In this document: positions 4,260 to 5,871 of the stretch, one piece after another | Position numbering within the stretch: position 1 is the first letter of the stretch | Layout of the letters: every line of letters begins with the position of its first letter | Assembly: GCA_002384765.1 (NCBI GenBank) | Contig: DGBM01000148.1 | Location: 7,683-13,553, forward strand | DNA from: Demequinaceae bacterium UBA4004 | Lineage (GTDB): Bacteria > Actinomycetota > Actinomycetes > Actinomycetales > Demequinaceae | DNA: 5,871 bases | Reading direction: 5' to 3' | The notes under the pieces: model-generated | What the model saw: the letters and a program-made list of their open reading frames with translations, nothing else | What the model was told of the DNA's origin: nothing | Databases searched by the model: none | Translations under genes and position numbers: made by a program

Positions 4260-5871
4260 GTGAGCGATTCAGCCAAGGACAGACTTCTGCTCGTCGACGG
4301 ACTGTCGATGGCTTTCCGCGCTTTCTTCGCACTGCCCGTCGAGAATTTTGCGACGTCGACGGGCACGCCCACCAACGCGGTCTATGGATTCACCGCGATG
4401 CTCGCAACCCTGCTCAGCGACCGCAAGCCGACGCACGCGGCGGTGGCGTTTGACCTGCCTGGTGGGACGTTTCGCACGCGCCGCCTGCCGTCGTACAAGG
4501 GCACCCGGGACGAGACGCCGCCGGACCTGGAGCCGCAGGTTCCCCTGATGCGTGAGGTGCTTGATGCGCTCGGGGTGGTTGCCCTCGACAAGCCGGACTA
4601 CGAGGCCGATGACCTGCTCGCGACCTACGCCCGCATGGGGCGTGAGGCTGGCATGGAGGTGCTCGTGGTGTCCGGAGACCGCGACACAATTCAACTGGTC
4701 ACCGACGACGTCACGCTGTTGTACCCCCGGAAGGGCGTGAGCGACCTTGTCGAGTTCACCCCCGCCTCCGTCGAAGCGAAGTACGCCGTGCCACCGCACC
4801 GCTACCCGGAGCTGGCGGCGCTCGTCGGCGAGACGTCGGACAACCTTCCGGGCGTGCCCGGCGTCGGCCCCAAAACTGCCGCGAAGTGGATTACCGCGTA
4901 TGGCGGTCTGGACGGGATTCTCGCGTCGGCGGACGATGTGCCGGGCAAGGCGGGGGAGAGCCTGCGCGCCAACGTCGAACGGGTGAAACTGAACCGCGAA
5001 CTCAACCACTTGCTCACTGATCTCGACGTCGATCGGACTCTTGAGGACCTCCGACTGAAGGGCGCCGACGCCGCAGCGGTGCATCGGGTGTGCGACACCC
5101 TGCAGTTCCGTGGCTTGCGGTCACGATTGCTGGCCTTCGCGTCCGCCGACGCCGCGGAAGGGGATGCTGCACAGGAGACGCAGGCAGAGGTTCGTGTGCA
5201 CGCTCCCGCGCACGTGCGAGACGTCGTCGCCCTCACCGGAGAGGTGGCACTGCACCTGTGGGGAGCGACCGACGACGCCTGGGCGCTGGGTGTCGCGACA
5301 GCGTCGGACGCGTGGGGACTGGACCTTGGCTCTCTGGGAGAGTCCGATGACGCGGCGCTGGCGAACTGGTTGGTGGATTCTTCGGTGCCGAAGGTCTTCC
5401 ACGGCGCCAAGACGGCCCTGCACGCCCTCGCGGCACGTGGATTCACGGTCAAGGGTCTGCGCGACGACACGCAACTGGCCGCGTATCTGGCCAACCCCGC
5501 GCAGGGCCGCCTTGAGTTGGCGGACGTCGCGGAACGGTTCCTGGGGGTGCGCCCGGAGGGGGCGGCCTCGGGGCAGTTGGACCTCGGACTGGGTTCATCC
5601 GAGGTCGAGGAGGCCGCCAGGCAGGCGTTCCTGGTGGCGCGGTTGGCGCCCGTGCTGCGCGACGACATTGCACAGCGCAACATGATGGACCTCTATCGCG
5701 ACATGGAGGTGCCGCTGGTCGAGGCGCTGTGGCGCATGGAGTCCGCTGGGGTCGCCGTTGACGCCCGCCACCTTGAGGAGTTGTCCGCCGCCGCAATGAA
5801 GCGTGCCGCGGCCGCAGCGGACCTTGCCTACGCGGCGATCGGCACGCAGGTGAATCTCGGCTCGCCCAAGC
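4260..5871 (+). CDS. polA: DNA polymerase I, N-terminal 537 codons (runs off the right edge)
   Basis: PolA fills gaps in excision repair and removes Okazaki primers. The reading frame opens at the GTG at 4260-4262 and is uninterrupted to the window end; actinobacterial PolA is about 900 residues, so roughly 60% is visible. Residues 9-295 are the 5' nuclease domain, with metal-binding acids at Asp13 (LVDG), Asp65 (AFD), YEADD (114-118), SGDRD (138-142) and GETSDN (190-195), then a helix-hairpin-helix LPGVPGVGPKTAAKWI (196-211). Residues about 310-475 are the 3'-5' exonuclease fold with the catalytic acids gone: the DTE motif reads HLWGAT (332-337), and the Asp of NxKYD is replaced by His in GAKTALH (382-388). 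Proofreading should be absent, as in mycobacterial PolA. From about 478 (LYRDMEVPLVEALWRMESAGVAVD) the polymerase domain begins, and QVNLGSPK (530-537) matches the start of its thumb region. The polymerase active site lies beyond the window. Confidence 0.97.
   Translation, partial: MSDSAKDRLLLVDGLSMAFRAFFALPVENFATSTGTPTNAVYGFTAMLATLLSDRKPTHAAVAFDLPGGTFRTRRLPSYKGTRDETPPDLEPQVPLMREVLDALGVVALDKPDYEADDLLATYARMGREAGMEVLVVSGDRDTIQLVTDDVTLLYPRKGVSDLVEFTPASVEAKYAVPPHRYPELAALVGETSDNLPGVPGVGPKTAAKWITAYGGLDGILASADDVPGKAGESLRANVERVKLNRELNHLLTDLDVDRTLEDLRLKGADAAAVHRVCDTLQFRGLRSRLLAFASADAAEGDAAQETQAEVRVHAPAHVRDVVALTGEVALHLWGATDDAWALGVATASDAWGLDLGSLGESDDAALANWLVDSSVPKVFHGAKTALHALAARGFTVKGLRDDTQLAAYLANPAQGRLELADVAERFLGVRPEGAASGQLDLGLGSSEVEEAARQAFLVARLAPVLRDDIAQRNMMDLYRDMEVPLVEALWRMESAGVAVDARHLEELSAAAMKRAAAAADLAYAAIGTQVNLGSPK

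Noticed and set aside
3833..4375. Longer thioesterase starting at 4375 (180 residues)
   Set aside because: The extra 45 residues would overlap the start of polA on the opposite strand by more than 100 nt, and they are low-complexity and unlike YdiI/PaaI N-termini. The ATG at 4240 gives the normal family length.
4269..5084. Minus-strand open frame (271 codons) opposite the polA 5' nuclease domain
   Set aside because: It is antisense to conserved nuclease motifs and its product is Arg/Val/His-rich with no recognisable motif. Such frames are common opposite high-GC genes.
4802..5683. Long minus-strand open frame (293 codons) opposite polA
   Set aside because: It lies antisense to an intact polA frame with strong family motifs. 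Its translation is dominated by Ser, Arg and Ala with no domain or membrane pattern, as expected for the shadow of a GC-rich gene.
1..5871. Urea (Urt) transporter instead of Liv, suggested by the long LivH N-terminus
   Set aside because: The ATPases have Liv-type features (LivF with VEQN and the GVGFVPQ Q-loop region) and no urea-binding protein or urease genes are present. Liv-type is the safer name, though the substrate is not proven.
1..5871. CRISPR arrays, insertion sequences, tRNAs, phage or defence genes
   Set aside because: I saw no regularly spaced repeats, transposase motifs, tRNA-like cloverleaf or unusual composition. Nearly all the sequence is accounted for by six housekeeping or transport genes.

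Overview
The window looks like chromosomal DNA of a high-GC Gram-positive bacterium (Actinomycetota). The evidence is the G+C-rich codon use, GTG starts, and a DNA polymerase I whose N-terminal half resembles actinobacterial PolA, with the same decayed proofreading domain. I cannot name a genus with confidence.

Layout, left to right. Bases 1-73 hold a tandem-hairpin terminator. Bases 74-3781, on the minus strand, hold a compact ABC-transporter operon of the branched-chain amino acid (HAAT/Liv) type. It is transcribed livH (permease), livM (permease), livG (ATPase), livF (ATPase). The genes are separated by 3 nt or overlap by 8 and 4 nt, as expected of a translationally coupled unit. Bases 3833-4240, also minus, encode a small hotdog-fold acyl-CoA thioesterase of the PaaI/MenI (YdiI-like) type, 51 nt upstream of livH. 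After a 19-nt divergent gap, polA starts at a GTG at 4260 on the plus strand and runs off the right edge. Its 537 visible codons cover the 5' nuclease, the degenerate 3'-5' exonuclease-like domain and the first part of the polymerase domain.

How the genes work together. LivH and LivM would form the membrane channel and LivG and LivF the two ATPases of one importer. No substrate-binding protein (LivK-type) gene lies in the window, so that subunit must come from elsewhere. The thioesterase may be co-transcribed with liv, but nothing in the sequence ties its function to amino acid uptake. PolA is a housekeeping repair and Okazaki-fragment enzyme, and its adjacency is probably only positional.

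I found no mobile element, CRISPR array, tRNA, rRNA or toxin/defence gene, and no convincing new system. The most unusual items are an exported N-terminal extension on LivH, the missing binding-protein gene, a palindrome just upstream of the livH ribosome binding site, and the tandem hairpins after livF.
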